DNA from: Candidatus Zhuqueibacterota bacterium
GTDB lineage: Bacteria; Zhuqueibacterota; Zhuqueibacteria; Zhuqueibacterales; Zhuqueibacteraceae
Assembly: GCA_022616415.1 (NCBI GenBank)
Contig: JAKEEU010000431.1
Location: 1-37,002, forward strand
Length of the DNA: 37,002 bases
Direction of reading: 5' to 3'
The first letter of the stretch is position 1, and the number at the start of each line of letters is the position of its first letter. The position numbers and the translations under genes were made by a program. The notes under the pieces were generated by a model. That model did no database searches. It had not been told where the DNA came from and saw nothing but the letters and a program-made list of their open reading frames with translations. Shown here one piece after another: positions 1 to 9,417 of the stretch.

Positions 1-71
1 GCATTGACGCGATTGCCGGTAGACGACGTTTTAGCCCTGAAAAAGGGCTTATTTTATGGGGTTTTTGGCGG
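1..71 (+). promoter_or_regulatory. Leader-proximal end of the CRISPR locus
   Basis: These 71 bases immediately precede the first perfect repeat. The array decays at its other end, so this side should be the leader, where new spacers are added and pre-crRNA transcription starts. Only the last part of a leader can be present, because leaders are usually 100 bp or longer. The stretch 48-68 is T-rich. I cannot identify a promoter or an integration-host-factor site in so short a segment. Confidence 0.55.
33..56 (+). terminator. Terminator-like hairpin just upstream of the array
   Basis: AGCCCT (33-38) and AGGGCT (44-49) form a perfect 6-bp stem with a GAAAA loop, followed by TATTTT. This is the shape of a short intrinsic terminator. 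It lies 16 bp before the first repeat, so it could end transcription from an upstream gene, or it could be a structural element of the leader. The sequence cannot distinguish these. Confidence 0.4.
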
Positions 72-2402
72 GTCTGAATCGAACCATCGTGGGATTGAAA
101 CCACGTTGGAGAAACGAAGTATGGGCCAAAACCTTTGTCTGAATCGAACCATCGTGGGATTGAAACCCAGACCAGTTTTAATTCCCTGCACAATATTATA
201 GAGTCTGAATCGAACCATCGTGGGATTGAAACATTACCAATGCTGCGTGCATAAAGTCACGTGCATCGTCTGAATCGAACCATCGTGGGATTGAAACTCC
301 TTCTTACCGTGGTAAAAAACGGATCGCGGATTTGTCTGAATCGAACCATCGTGGGATTGAAACTTGGGAATAAGATAAACATTTTCATCGTCATCGGGGT
401 CTGAATCGAACCATCGTGGGATTGAAACTACTGACAAGGGGAAACTTTTTGCGGAATCGACCGCGTCTGAATCGAACCATCGTGGGATTGAAACGTGGAA
501 AAGTTCCTGGCAGAAAACTGCCGCGACATGTCTGAATCGAACCATCGTGGGATTGAAACAAAAATTTTCTGATTTTATGCGTCTGGCATGCAAGCGTCTG
601 AATCGAACCATCGTGGGATTGAAACGCAGGCTGATGCTGCATTACGAAAAGTACGGCAGGTCTGAATCGAACCATCGTGGGATTGAAACTGGCACAGGAA
701 AAGCAGGACAGGAAAAGGCGCAAAGGTCTGAATCGAACCATCGTGGGATTGAAACAAAAATAAAGCTTGACAACAAAACTTTTTTTTCCTAGTCTGAATC
801 GAACCATCGTGGGATTGAAACCAGAAACCGTCCGCAATGATTGCCGGTTTTAAATTGTCTGAATCGAACCATCGTGGGATTGAAACTTCCCAGAGGCCGC
901 CGCGCTTTGCACCCGCCAGCGTGTCTGAATCGAACCATCGTGGGATTGAAACTCGACAGCATCTCGATGTCGCGGTGGAGATTTTCCGGTCTGAATCGAA
1001 CCATCGTGGGATTGAAACACGCATCGAGCGTTTCATGCGCGAAGCGTGCGTTTAGTCTGAATCGAACCATCGTGGGATTGAAACCAAAGCCGGCACAACG
1101 CAAAGCCGGCACAACGCAAAGGTCTGAATCGAACCATCGTGGGATTGAAACTTCGAGCCGACTGGCACTGACGACGTCATCGAAGAAGTCTGAATCGAAC
1201 CATCGTGGGATTGAAACGACAGGGCTTTTTCTACGCGCAGCCAGCCAGGGACGGTCTGAATCGAACCATCGTGGGATTGAAACTGCGGCTTGCGATACAT
1301 AGAAACGAAAGGAGGTTTGTCTGAATCGAACCATCGTGGGATTGAAACTCATGAGCATGACACATTCAAGCGTGGCATGCTCAAGTCTGAATCGAACCAT
1401 CGTGGGATTGAAACCATTTCAGAACGCACAGCATCAGCAGCGCAGCGAAAGTCTGAATCGAACCATCGTGGGATTGAAACTTTCACACCTCGCAGATTTT
1501 TTTTAAGTCAGCAGCGTCTGAATCGAACCATCGTGGGATTGAAACGCAGCAAGGGCAGCGCTTCCCCAGCTTCCGGAGCCAAGTCTGAATCGAACCATCG
1601 TGGGATTGAAACACCACATCATCGCGGAAAATCTCCACCGCGAAATCGGTCTGAATCGAACCATCGTGGGATTGAAACTTGTCATCTCCAGGGTTTTTGC
1701 CGGCGGGTTGCCGGGTCTGAATCGAACCATCGTGGGATTGAAACCCCTGCCCGGAAGGGGTTCGGCCTTCCCGTTCCTTGTCTGAATCGAACCATCGTGG
1801 GATTGAAACCTCTTTTTCTTGCAAGCCGCATGACGCAGGGGTAAAGTCTGAATCGAACCATCGTGGGATTGAAACCCGTGACGACGTGCACGCGGCTGAA
1901 TGGATTATCATGTCTGAATCGAACCATCGTGGGATTGAAACATTTGTATACATTTTGAATAGCTTTTCAATTAACTCGTCTGAATCGAACCATCGTGGGA
2001 TTGAAACATACTGGCGATAACGCCGTACCAGCGTTCTGATTGGTCTGAATCGAACCATCGTGGGATTGAAACCCGGCCTCTCTCCGGATGATGAGGTGTT
2101 GGTGGGGGGTCTGAATCGAACCATCGTGGGATTGAAACTGTTCCAACCGACCGGAGGATAATCGCATGAAAAAAGTCTGAATCGAACCATCGTGGGATTG
2201 AAACTGCCGATCGCCGGGCAAGGATTTGTCCCGGGCTGGCGTCTGAATCGAACCATCGTGGGATTGAAACTGATCCAGATTCGCTTCTGGTACAAATCCC
2301 TGGGAAGTCTGAATCGAACCATCGTGGGATTGAAACCATTAAGCCCGCCAGGCGTTACCCCATCCCAACACAGTCTGAATCGAACCATCGTGGGATTGAA
2401 AC

Positions 2403-2437
2403 AGATCCTCGAGCAGGAGATCGATGTCGCGGGCGAG
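2403..2437 (+). repeat. Spacer 36, first copy of a duplicated spacer
   Basis: This 35-nt spacer begins AGATCCTCGAGCAGG and recurs as spacer 67 at 4443-4478. The two are identical over all 35 nt, and spacer 67 has one extra A at its 3' end. Confidence 0.95.
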
Positions 2438-4442
2438 GTCTGAATCGAACCATCGTGGGATTGAAACTCATAGGCGACGGCCTTGCCGATCTTGCTGATC
2501 GGTGTCTGAATCGAACCATCGTGGGATTGAAACTTCCATATCTCTGCTCTCCTTTGCTGTCCACGGCCAGTCTGAATCGAACCATCGTGGGATTGAAACA
2601 CGTAAGCTCTGAACATCTGCGCGTCTTAATCGAGGTCTGAATCGAACCATCGTGGGATTGAAACACAAGCTACGCGATGTAATGAGACGGTTTAGTGAAA
2701 GTCTGAATCGAACCATCGTGGGATTGAAACGAGAATCTTTCCATCCGTGTTGCAACGAATGGCAAAGTCTGAATCGAACCATCGTGGGATTGAAACCCAT
2801 TTTTCCTGGCGGGATCCCGCTCTACAAAAATGGTCTGAATCGAACCATCGTGGGATTGAAACTTTTGAATTTGGACTTTTTTTGACTGCATGGTGTAGGT
2901 CTGAATCGAACCATCGTGGGATTGAAACATGAGTACGAAATCGAGTTTGACACGTGTGAAAATTGTCTGAATCGAACCATCGTGGGATTGAAACCTTTCG
3001 ACTTCGGCGCGAAAATGAACGAGCACCACGGTCTGAATCGAACCATCGTGGGATTGAAACTGAATCCTTGATCCTGATTCATAGTTTCTTCTGCTGGTCT
3101 GAATCGAACCATCGTGGGATTGAAACAATGCTCGCCGTCGCATTTCGAAAAATGGCGTGGGAGTCTGAATCGAACCATCGTGGGATTGAAACTACTTCTT
3201 GGAAATGTCCCGCTGCAACTCATCAAGCGTCTGAATCGAACCATCGTGGGATTGAAACTCAGCGTCGTGTTGATGTCAGTCGACTGAGCCGTGGTCTGAA
3301 TCGAACCATCGTGGGATTGAAACACTATTCTAATATAAGAAATACTTCTCACAAAGTCGTCTGAATCGAACCATCGTGGGATTGAAACGCCAACCCCGCG
3401 GGCGTGCGGCCAAGATCGTGCGTGTCTGAATCGAACCATCGTGGGATTGAAACTATAGGTTGCGTGCCGGTTGCGCCATGACAGCCTGGTCTGAATCGAA
3501 CCATCGTGGGATTGAAACACGTCAATCCCCTGTTCGGTTCGGTCGCGCGGGCGCGTCTGAATCGAACCATCGTGGGATTGAAACTTCAGGAATTTCCGCG
3601 GTGGCTTGGTGAAGTCAAGTCTGAATCGAACCATCGTGGGATTGAAACGCTGGATTTGCGCTTGCAGAATATTCCGGTTGACGCGTCTGAATCGAACCAT
3701 CGTGGGATTGAAACGAGCGCCGGCGTTGCCGCTGGCCAGGAGTTTTCGGCGTCTGAATCGAACCATCGTGGGATTGAAACGAAGGAGGAGAATGGTGATG
3801 AGAGAAATAATCGAATGTCTGAATCGAACCATCGTGGGATTGAAACTATCATCGACATTCTCGAATTGACCACACAACCACAGTCTGAATCGAACCATCG
3901 TGGGATTGAAACGCGAGAGCACCCCAAACGCCTTCTCCGCAAAATCATCGTCTGAATCGAACCATCGTGGGATTGAAACATGCGCTCTATACAGGAGCTG
4001 CAATCGCATATGAATGTCTGAATCGAACCATCGTGGGATTGAAACAAGTAATCACACACGACTTTCAAATCTACGTCGGCGAGTCTGAATCGAACCATCG
4101 TGGGATTGAAACCCGGCCGCGGTGGCTTTGCCGCGCGTTCTGCTAAGCGTCTGAATCGAACCATCGTGGGATTGAAACAAATACCCGTGTGATGCTGGCA
4201 ACAATACCCAGCACGTCTGAATCGAACCATCGTGGGATTGAAACTTTCGTGGGAACCTGATAGCAGTGCTGAATAGCTACGTCTGAATCGAACCATCGTG
4301 GGATTGAAACTCAAATTCGATGATGTTGTGTAAACCGGAAAAACTTGTCTGAATCGAACCATCGTGGGATTGAAACATGATGAGAAAAGTCTTGATTTGA
4401 ATTTTGATCACAGTCTGAATCGAACCATCGTGGGATTGAAAC

Positions 4443-4478
4443 AGATCCTCGAGCAGGAGATCGATGTCGCGGGCGAGA
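4443..4478 (+). repeat. Spacer 67, second copy of a duplicated spacer
   Basis: This 36-nt spacer is identical to spacer 36 plus one additional 3' A. The spacers around the two copies differ, so this is not a block duplication of the array. Independent capture of the same protospacer with a 1-nt difference in size is the simplest reading. Confidence 0.95.
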
Positions 4479-6782
4479 GTCTGAATCGAACCATCGTGGG
4501 ATTGAAACTTTACCCAAGGCGTTTTTTTTAAACCATTCCAAAAGTCTGAATCGAACCATCGTGGGATTGAAACGCTTCCTACTGGCGGTGATCCGGAAGC
4601 AGTGAGACGTCTGAATCGAACCATCGTGGGATTGAAACAAAGAAAATCCGATTCTGACAAGGTTGTGACAACGTGTCTGAATCGAACCATCGTGGGATTG
4701 AAACTAATGACACTCAGGGCATTTCATTTTCCACCTCGTGTCTGAATCGAACCATCGTGGGATTGAAACTGCGCTTGACTTCGTAAGTGCTCCGGCAAGC
4801 GATTCGTCTGAATCGAACCATCGTGGGATTGAAACTAAAAAATATCAATTTTTTTTCAGTTGCCGTCCTCGTCTGAATCGAACCATCGTGGGATTGAAAC
4901 GCCGCCACTCAAGTTTTTGGAATGGGAGCTTATGGAGTCTGAATCGAACCATCGTGGGATTGAAACCCTGGGAAGTGCTCCCGCATTTCCGTCGCGCGCG
5001 CGGTCTGAATCGAACCATCGTGGGATTGAAACCTTATCGCCGCGCCAGCGAAGAAATAGTCTTCGTACGTCTGAATCGAACCATCGTGGGATTGAAACAG
5101 CGTTTCATGCGCGAAACGAGCGCGTATGACGAGCGTCTGAATCGAACCATCGTGGGATTGAAACCGAAGCTCGTAGTAGAGCGCGACGTCGGACTTGGTG
5201 GTCTGAATCGAACCATCGTGGGATTGAAACATGCGCAAAACGACGACGGCAAGCTTTTGCACCCGCGTCTGAATCGAACCATCGTGGGATTGAAACCCCT
5301 GCCCCGCGGGGGTTGTTCCCTCCCGCTCGTTGTCTGAATCGAACCATCGTGGGATTGAAACGGTTAAACTGAAAGTCGATGAGGAGATTCGTAAGCAGTC
5401 TGAATCGAACCATCGTGGGATTGAAACAAGAAATGCGGAGCGGTGCGCTTGTGCCTGCGGAGGTCTGAATCGAACCATCGTGGGATTGAAACGTGCGAAT
5501 GAGATCCTTGCAATTTATGGAGTGCCAGAGTCTGAATCGAACCATCGTGGGATTGAAACCAAAACGTGCAGATTACAGCGCCGCAAGATGTGCAGGTCTG
5601 AATCGAACCATCGTGGGATTGAAACTGGTCTTGTGCCGCCCTGGGGATAGGACTTGAGAAAGTCTGAATCGAACCATCGTGGGATTGAAACTTTCTCCGC
5701 ATGCACTGCAAGCGTGCGTTTGTAAAGTCTGAATCGAACCATCGTGGGATTGAAACTTTTCCAGCTGCATTTCTCGTGCAAGGCTATGACGTGTCTGAAT
5801 CGAACCATCGTGGGATTGAAACAAATGTCTGTCCCCGAGATGACCGACCGTGTGCCTCAGTCTGAATCGAACCATCGTGGGATTGAAACACGTCGATCGT
5901 GCGCTCGAGCTTCCTCATGAGCAGTCTGAATCGAACCATCGTGGGATTGAAACTATTTCTTCTCATCGTAGCCTGGCAGGAACGGACGAGTCTGAATCGA
6001 ACCATCGTGGGATTGAAACTTTTCAATCTCCGGTTGCGCCCTGCGGATTTGCCGCGTCTGAATCGAACCATCGTGGGATTGAAACTTCAATACCATGTTA
6101 TCAAGCCATTCCAACACCGGAGTCTGAATCGAACCATCGTGGGATTGAAACTGCTCTGAAAACCGACTTCATCCCATCTCACCTTCGGTCTGAATCGAAC
6201 CATCGTGGGATTGAAACAAATGAAGTAAACGCCGGGCCGGCCCAGCAGCCACGTCTGAATCGAACCATCGTGGGATTGAAACTCCGCTCGGCGGTGGTCT
6301 CCGGCTTCTGGGTGTTACGTCTGAATCGAACCATCGTGGGATTGAAACATTTGTTCATGGCGGTTTTCCTGAGTTGCCTGGCGGGTCTGAATCGAACCAT
6401 CGTGGGATTGAAACCTATCCCCGTCAAATGCCCCCATTTTTTTTTGATACGTCTGAATCGAACCATCGTGGGATTGAAACTCAAGTATGATTGTGATCAT
6501 GATTGCACCTCAAAGAGTCTGAATCGAACCATCGTGGGATTGAAACTCAGGAGGGTTGGCGTCATCCAAATTGATGTTGCCGGTCTGAATCGAACCATCG
6601 TGGGATTGAAACTCACATTCGCGCAAGATGGACATAGAGAGATGGCGAGTCTGAATCGAACCATCGTGGGATTGAAACAAAAAGATAGCGAAAAGCCTTT
6701 TTGAGAAATGCCATGTCTGAATCGAACCATCGTGGGATTGAAACAATTCAAGCGCCAATTTGGCGCTGTTCTGAGCGCCAAA

Positions 6783-6879
6783 GTCTGAATCGAACCCTCG
6801 TCGGATTGAAACCCGACATCCCGTCACCTATATCCTATATGTCCGAACAGTCTGAATCAAACCATCATGGAATTGAAAC
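6783..6879 (+). repeat. Degenerate trailer-end CRISPR repeats 103 and 104
   Basis: Repeat 103 (6783-6812) has two substitutions relative to the consensus (CCCTCGTCGG in place of CCATCGTGGG). Repeat 104 (6850-6879) has three G-to-A changes. Decay of terminal repeats is typical of the leader-distal end, where they are no longer copied during spacer acquisition. It fixes the polarity of the array. Confidence 0.93.
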
Positions 6880-7085
6880 ATCAAACCCGGAGTGGGGCGG
6901 AACCTGGGGTGGGGAACGGCGAATCGGTCGCTTCCGCATTTCGGGCTTCGCTTATGATTTGATCGTAGCGAAAAAAACACACCGTTGCCGTATTTCACGC
7001 CCACCCCAAAGCGCCTTATTATCTTTGCCGTAATCGCCTCAATAAAAACAGCAAGCCAAATCCGCGCTCCGCATTGGCACAAGGA

Positions 7086-7658
7086 TTGAGCGTGCCGGTG
7101 TTGACTTTTGCCGCGGCGCTTTCGCAGCAGCCGGCGCTGTAAGATGACGGCAAATGGCATTGGGTTTATTCCGTCTCCAACAATGCCGGCCAGCAATTCC
7201 AGGCCGATTTGGCCGGCTGGATCGATGCCACTGTCCAGGTTTCACGCTGGGAGATGCGCATCACCACCAGCAGCTTCGGCGCGCCGCTGAACAATTTTCT
7301 GTGGTACACCGGCAGCGCCGCGCTGAACAATGGCTCAGGGCAGTGGGACATTTATGATCCGGCGCAGCCGAACAGCTCCGTCAAAGTCGTGCATATTGAT
7401 TGGGATCATCCGGACGCCGACCAAGTGACGCTGAAGTTCACTGTGGTCAAGCCCCAGGTGCCGGAAAATGGCGACGTGTTGACTTACAATGTTGATGGCG
7501 CCGGCCGCATGGTCACTTTCTACGATCAATCGGCGAACACCACACTGGAAATTTCCTGGGATGCCGTGACCAACGCCGGCTACATCATCGCGCCGAATTA
7601 CAACAACGGGCAAAAATCCTGCTGGGACAGCCAACTGAATGATACGACTTGCCAATAA
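7086..7658 (+). pseudogene. Secreted hypothetical protein interrupted by an in-frame stop
   Basis: The frame open from 7143 to 7658 encodes about 171 residues beginning DDGKWHWVYSVSNN, rich in Trp, Asn and Thr like an extracellular beta-rich protein. There is no ATG in frame near its beginning; only a TTG at 7209 could start it. Directly upstream in the same frame is a signal-peptide-like stretch, LSVPVLTFAAALSQQPAL, ending at a TAA (7140-7142). One C-to-T change of a CAA codon would create this stop, so the gene was probably longer and is now broken, unless the stop is a sequencing error. I see no family. It sits just beyond the CRISPR trailer and converges with the minus-strand operon. Confidence 0.5.
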
Positions 7659-7682
7659 GCAGCTTTTTTTAGAAATTGTGCT

Positions 7683-7734
7683 TTAAAACAAAACGGAGCA
7701 ATCTATCGATCCTATAAGGATGGAGATTGCTCCG
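7683..7734 (-). terminator. Strong terminator hairpin closing the minus-strand operon
   Basis: CGGAGCAATCT (7694-7704) pairs perfectly with AGATTGCTCCG (7724-7734), an 11-bp stem. A nested ATCCT/AGGAT stem sits inside it. Read on the minus strand, the hairpin is followed by TTTTGTTTTAAAG, as expected of an intrinsic terminator. It lies just past the last minus-strand gene. There is no U tract on the plus-strand side. Confidence 0.75.
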
Positions 7735-7761
7735 ATGCGTTTGCAGCAGAAGTCGAAAAGT

Positions 7762-7837
7762 TTACTGTATTGGTAAAAAGCCTCCCAGTCTCCGTTTCAA
7801 ATACGCCCCAATCATCGCCTTGCAATCTTGCGGCGAG
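7762..7837 (-). pseudogene. Orphan 3' end of a molybdenum-hydroxylase FAD subunit gene
   Basis: On the minus strand this segment reads KAMIGAYLKRRLGGFLPIQ followed by a stop. It is nearly the same as the C-terminus of the intact FAD subunit at 8439-9407 (KAMIGVYLKRMLRGFLPA). By hand alignment the DNA matches at about 47 of 58 positions. The rest of this second copy is missing, and the RelE/Phd-type pair lies in its place. The last codons of the antitoxin gene run through this remnant in a different frame. Confidence 0.8.
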
Positions 7838-8096
7838 AATCAGACATCACAGAATTCCAAAAGTCTTCATGTTTGACGCCACCTGTCTTTTGAATGCGTT
7901 GGTCGGCGGCATCCAACAGACGGCGAAATTTTGGTGTATGCGCCAATACGAGCCGCTCAAGTTCGTCATCGTCCAGCGCTGAAATTAATACAGCAACCGG
8001 CCGACCATTTTTCGTTACAATCACAGGCCCTTCCTCACATTCTTCTAAATAAGTATTGAAATTCAATTTTACTTTGGCGGCTGTTGCGATTTTCAT
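7812..8096 (-). CDS. Phd/YefM-type antitoxin
   Basis: This 94-aa protein looks like a Phd/YefM-type antitoxin. The N-terminus (MKIATAAKVKLNFNTYLEE, then GPVIVTKNGRPVAVLIS) has the conserved 'v.v.TkNGkPvAvLvs' pattern of that DNA-binding fold. The C-terminal half should wrap the toxin. It follows the toxin gene with a 4-bp ATGA overlap, so the pair is in toxin-first order. The last eight or so codons come from the remnant of a FAD-subunit gene read out of frame, so the natural C-terminus was probably rewritten when the cassette landed here. Such antitoxins usually repress their own promoter, but none was identified for this pair. Confidence 0.88.
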   Translation of the reverse strand: MKIATAAKVKLNFNTYLEECEEGPVIVTKNGRPVAVLISALDDDELERLVLAHTPKFRRLLDAADQRIQKTGGVKHEDFWNSVMSDSRRKIARR

Positions 8097-8416
8097 AACT
8101 TAAACTCCTCTCTACCAATGAACGAACGATTACCGACTTTGGTTCCAATTGCCAGAACGCGCACCTGATGATTGATCGCATCCGTCCGATAGAACACGCG
8201 AAAGCGATTGTCCGGGCCAAAACGCAGCTCCCATGCTATACCAAACATTGAAGGCTGTTCTAAAGGTTTACGATTACGCGTTTTGACCTCGGGTTCATGG
8301 CTCAATTGCTCTTTGATAGTTTTCCGAATCAAAGAATAATACTTACGGTCGATCACAGCGATATGCTGACTTATCTCAGGATCATAAATAAGCTCGTAGC
8401 TCTGCTTTTGCGCCAT
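8093..8416 (-). CDS. RelE/ParE-superfamily toxin
   Basis: This 107-aa protein has the compact alpha/beta layout of RelE-type mRNA interferases. The segments YELIYDPEISQHIAVIDRKY, WELRFGPDNRFRVFYR and RVLAIGTKVGNR correspond to the N-terminal helices, the central 'lR.g.yRv.Y.' strands and the C-terminal strand with basic residues. The expected role is ribosome-dependent mRNA cleavage, kept in check by the downstream antitoxin. Its start is 22 bp downstream of the FAD-subunit stop, with only a weak Shine-Dalgarno, so it may rely on readthrough from the operon. The exact subfamily is not settled. Confidence 0.82.
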   Translation of the reverse strand: MAQKQSYELIYDPEISQHIAVIDRKYYSLIRKTIKEQLSHEPEVKTRNRKPLEQPSMFGIAWELRFGPDNRFRVFYRTDAINHQVRVLAIGTKVGNRSFIGREEFKL

Positions 8417-8438
8417 GATATTCCAGTGTTTGCATTTG

Positions 8439-9407
8439 CTACGCCGGCAAAAACCCCCGCAGCATCCGCTTCAAATACACCCCAATCATCGCTTTGCGAT
8501 ACTGCGGCGAGTACGCCACGTTGCGGTACGGCGTGACGCGATTCATGATGTCGTCGCTCACGTCGTCAATCAAATCTTCAGTGAGTTGATCGCCAACCAA
8601 TGCGTCGGTGATCTCATCGAACAGCAGCGGCGTGGTGGCAACGCCGGTGAGCGCGATGCGCAGATACTCAATGGTGCGCTCGTTCAACTCGATGGCGATG
8701 GCCGCGCCCATCACCGGAAAGTCCATCGAATCGCGCACGCGCAGTTTCATGTAGTTGGCGCGCCAGGTTTGGGCCTGGCTCGGAATGATGACGTGTGTTA
8801 AAATTTCTTCCGGCAATTTCACGTTGCGCGTGATGCCGTCGTGCGTAAAAAAATTTTGCGAAGACACTTCTCGTCTGCCGTCCGGCCCTTCCAGCACGAA
8901 CGTCGTGCCGAGTATCATAAAAACCGGCGCGAGATCGCCGGAGTAAGTGGCGTAACAAATTTTTTCCTGCGGCACGACAAGACACGTGTCGCCGTCGGCT
9001 TTTAGGCAATAATCTTTTGAATCCCGCCAGAACCAGGTTTGATTGAAATAGAAACAGCGCGTGTCCAACATAATGTTGCCGCCAACAGTGCCGGACTCGC
9101 GAATGAGCGGCGTGGCGATTTGCGCTGCAGTGTGCGGAATCACCGGCAACCGCTCGTGCAAATTTTTGCTGTTCTCAATATCCACCAGCCTCGCCATCGC
9201 CCCGATTTTTGTCGGCGAGATTTCGTAAAGCTCTTTGATGCCGGAAAGGCTGATGACGTTGGCGCGCGGATTGAGCCGGTCTTTGTAGTTCGGCAGCAAA
9301 TCCGTGCCGCCGGAGACGAAATCAAAATCGCCGTTGCAGGAATTGGCGATGGCCACGGCCTCGGCGATGGTTTGGGGTTGGTGATATTGGAATGCGGGAA
9401 GAATCAT
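8439..9407 (-). CDS. FAD-binding subunit of a molybdenum hydroxylase, with a 4Fe-4S loop
   Basis: This 322-aa protein is a medium (FAD) subunit of the xanthine dehydrogenase family. FVSGGTDLLPNYKDRL and IRESGTVGGNIMLD are the two FAD-contacting signatures, and the C-terminal half is the CO dehydrogenase flavoprotein C domain. An insertion after the second signature contains Cys118, Cys134, Cys142 and Cys151. As I recall, this spacing (16-8-9) matches the loop that binds an extra 4Fe-4S cluster in the beta subunit of 4-hydroxybenzoyl-CoA reductase; PaoB of E. coli has a similar cluster. The protein should pass electrons between FAD and the 2Fe-2S subunit. The substrate could be an aromatic CoA ester or an aldehyde and cannot be fixed from this subunit. 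It lies 10 bp after hicA. Confidence 0.93.
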   Translation of the reverse strand: MILPAFQYHQPQTIAEAVAIANSCNGDFDFVSGGTDLLPNYKDRLNPRANVISLSGIKELYEISPTKIGAMARLVDIENSKNLHERLPVIPHTAAQIATPLIRESGTVGGNIMLDTRCFYFNQTWFWRDSKDYCLKADGDTCLVVPQEKICYATYSGDLAPVFMILGTTFVLEGPDGRREVSSQNFFTHDGITRNVKLPEEILTHVIIPSQAQTWRANYMKLRVRDSMDFPVMGAAIAIELNERTIEYLRIALTGVATTPLLFDEITDALVGDQLTEDLIDDVSDDIMNRVTPYRNVAYSPQYRKAMIGVYLKRMLRGFLPA

Positions 9408-9417
9408 GATTTCATTG

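Larger units (their letters stand above)
72..6879 (+). CRISPR. Large CRISPR array, 104 repeats and 103 spacers
   Basis: The 30-bp repeat begins GTCTGAATCGAACC and ends GGGATTGAAAC. I counted 104 copies by hand, with starts 64-68 bp apart, so spacers are 34-38 bp and mostly 36. Copies 1-102 look identical, while copies 103 and 104 carry two and three substitutions. The terminal ATTGAAAC matches the 8-nt crRNA 5' handle common in type I-A, I-B and III systems. The degenerate right end shows that the leader is on the left and that crRNAs read along the plus strand. The repeat is weakly palindromic: only CCA-TCG-TGG in its centre can pair. No cas gene lies in this window, so the subtype cannot be assigned. 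Long ORFs across the array are artefacts of the repeat. Confidence 0.99.

Noticed and set aside
3519..5002. Spacers 53 and 75 as a further homologous pair
   Set aside because: They share only a GC-rich ARATE-coding stretch (similar to TCGCGCG). This is too short and low in complexity to separate from chance.
72..6879. Many ORFs of 60-395 codons across the array, with recurring FNPTMVRFR, SIPRWFDSD, SESNHRGIET and LNRTIVGLK peptides
   Set aside because: They are translations of the CRISPR repeat in different frames. The 30-bp repeat has no stop in several frames, so spacers simply join into false ORFs.
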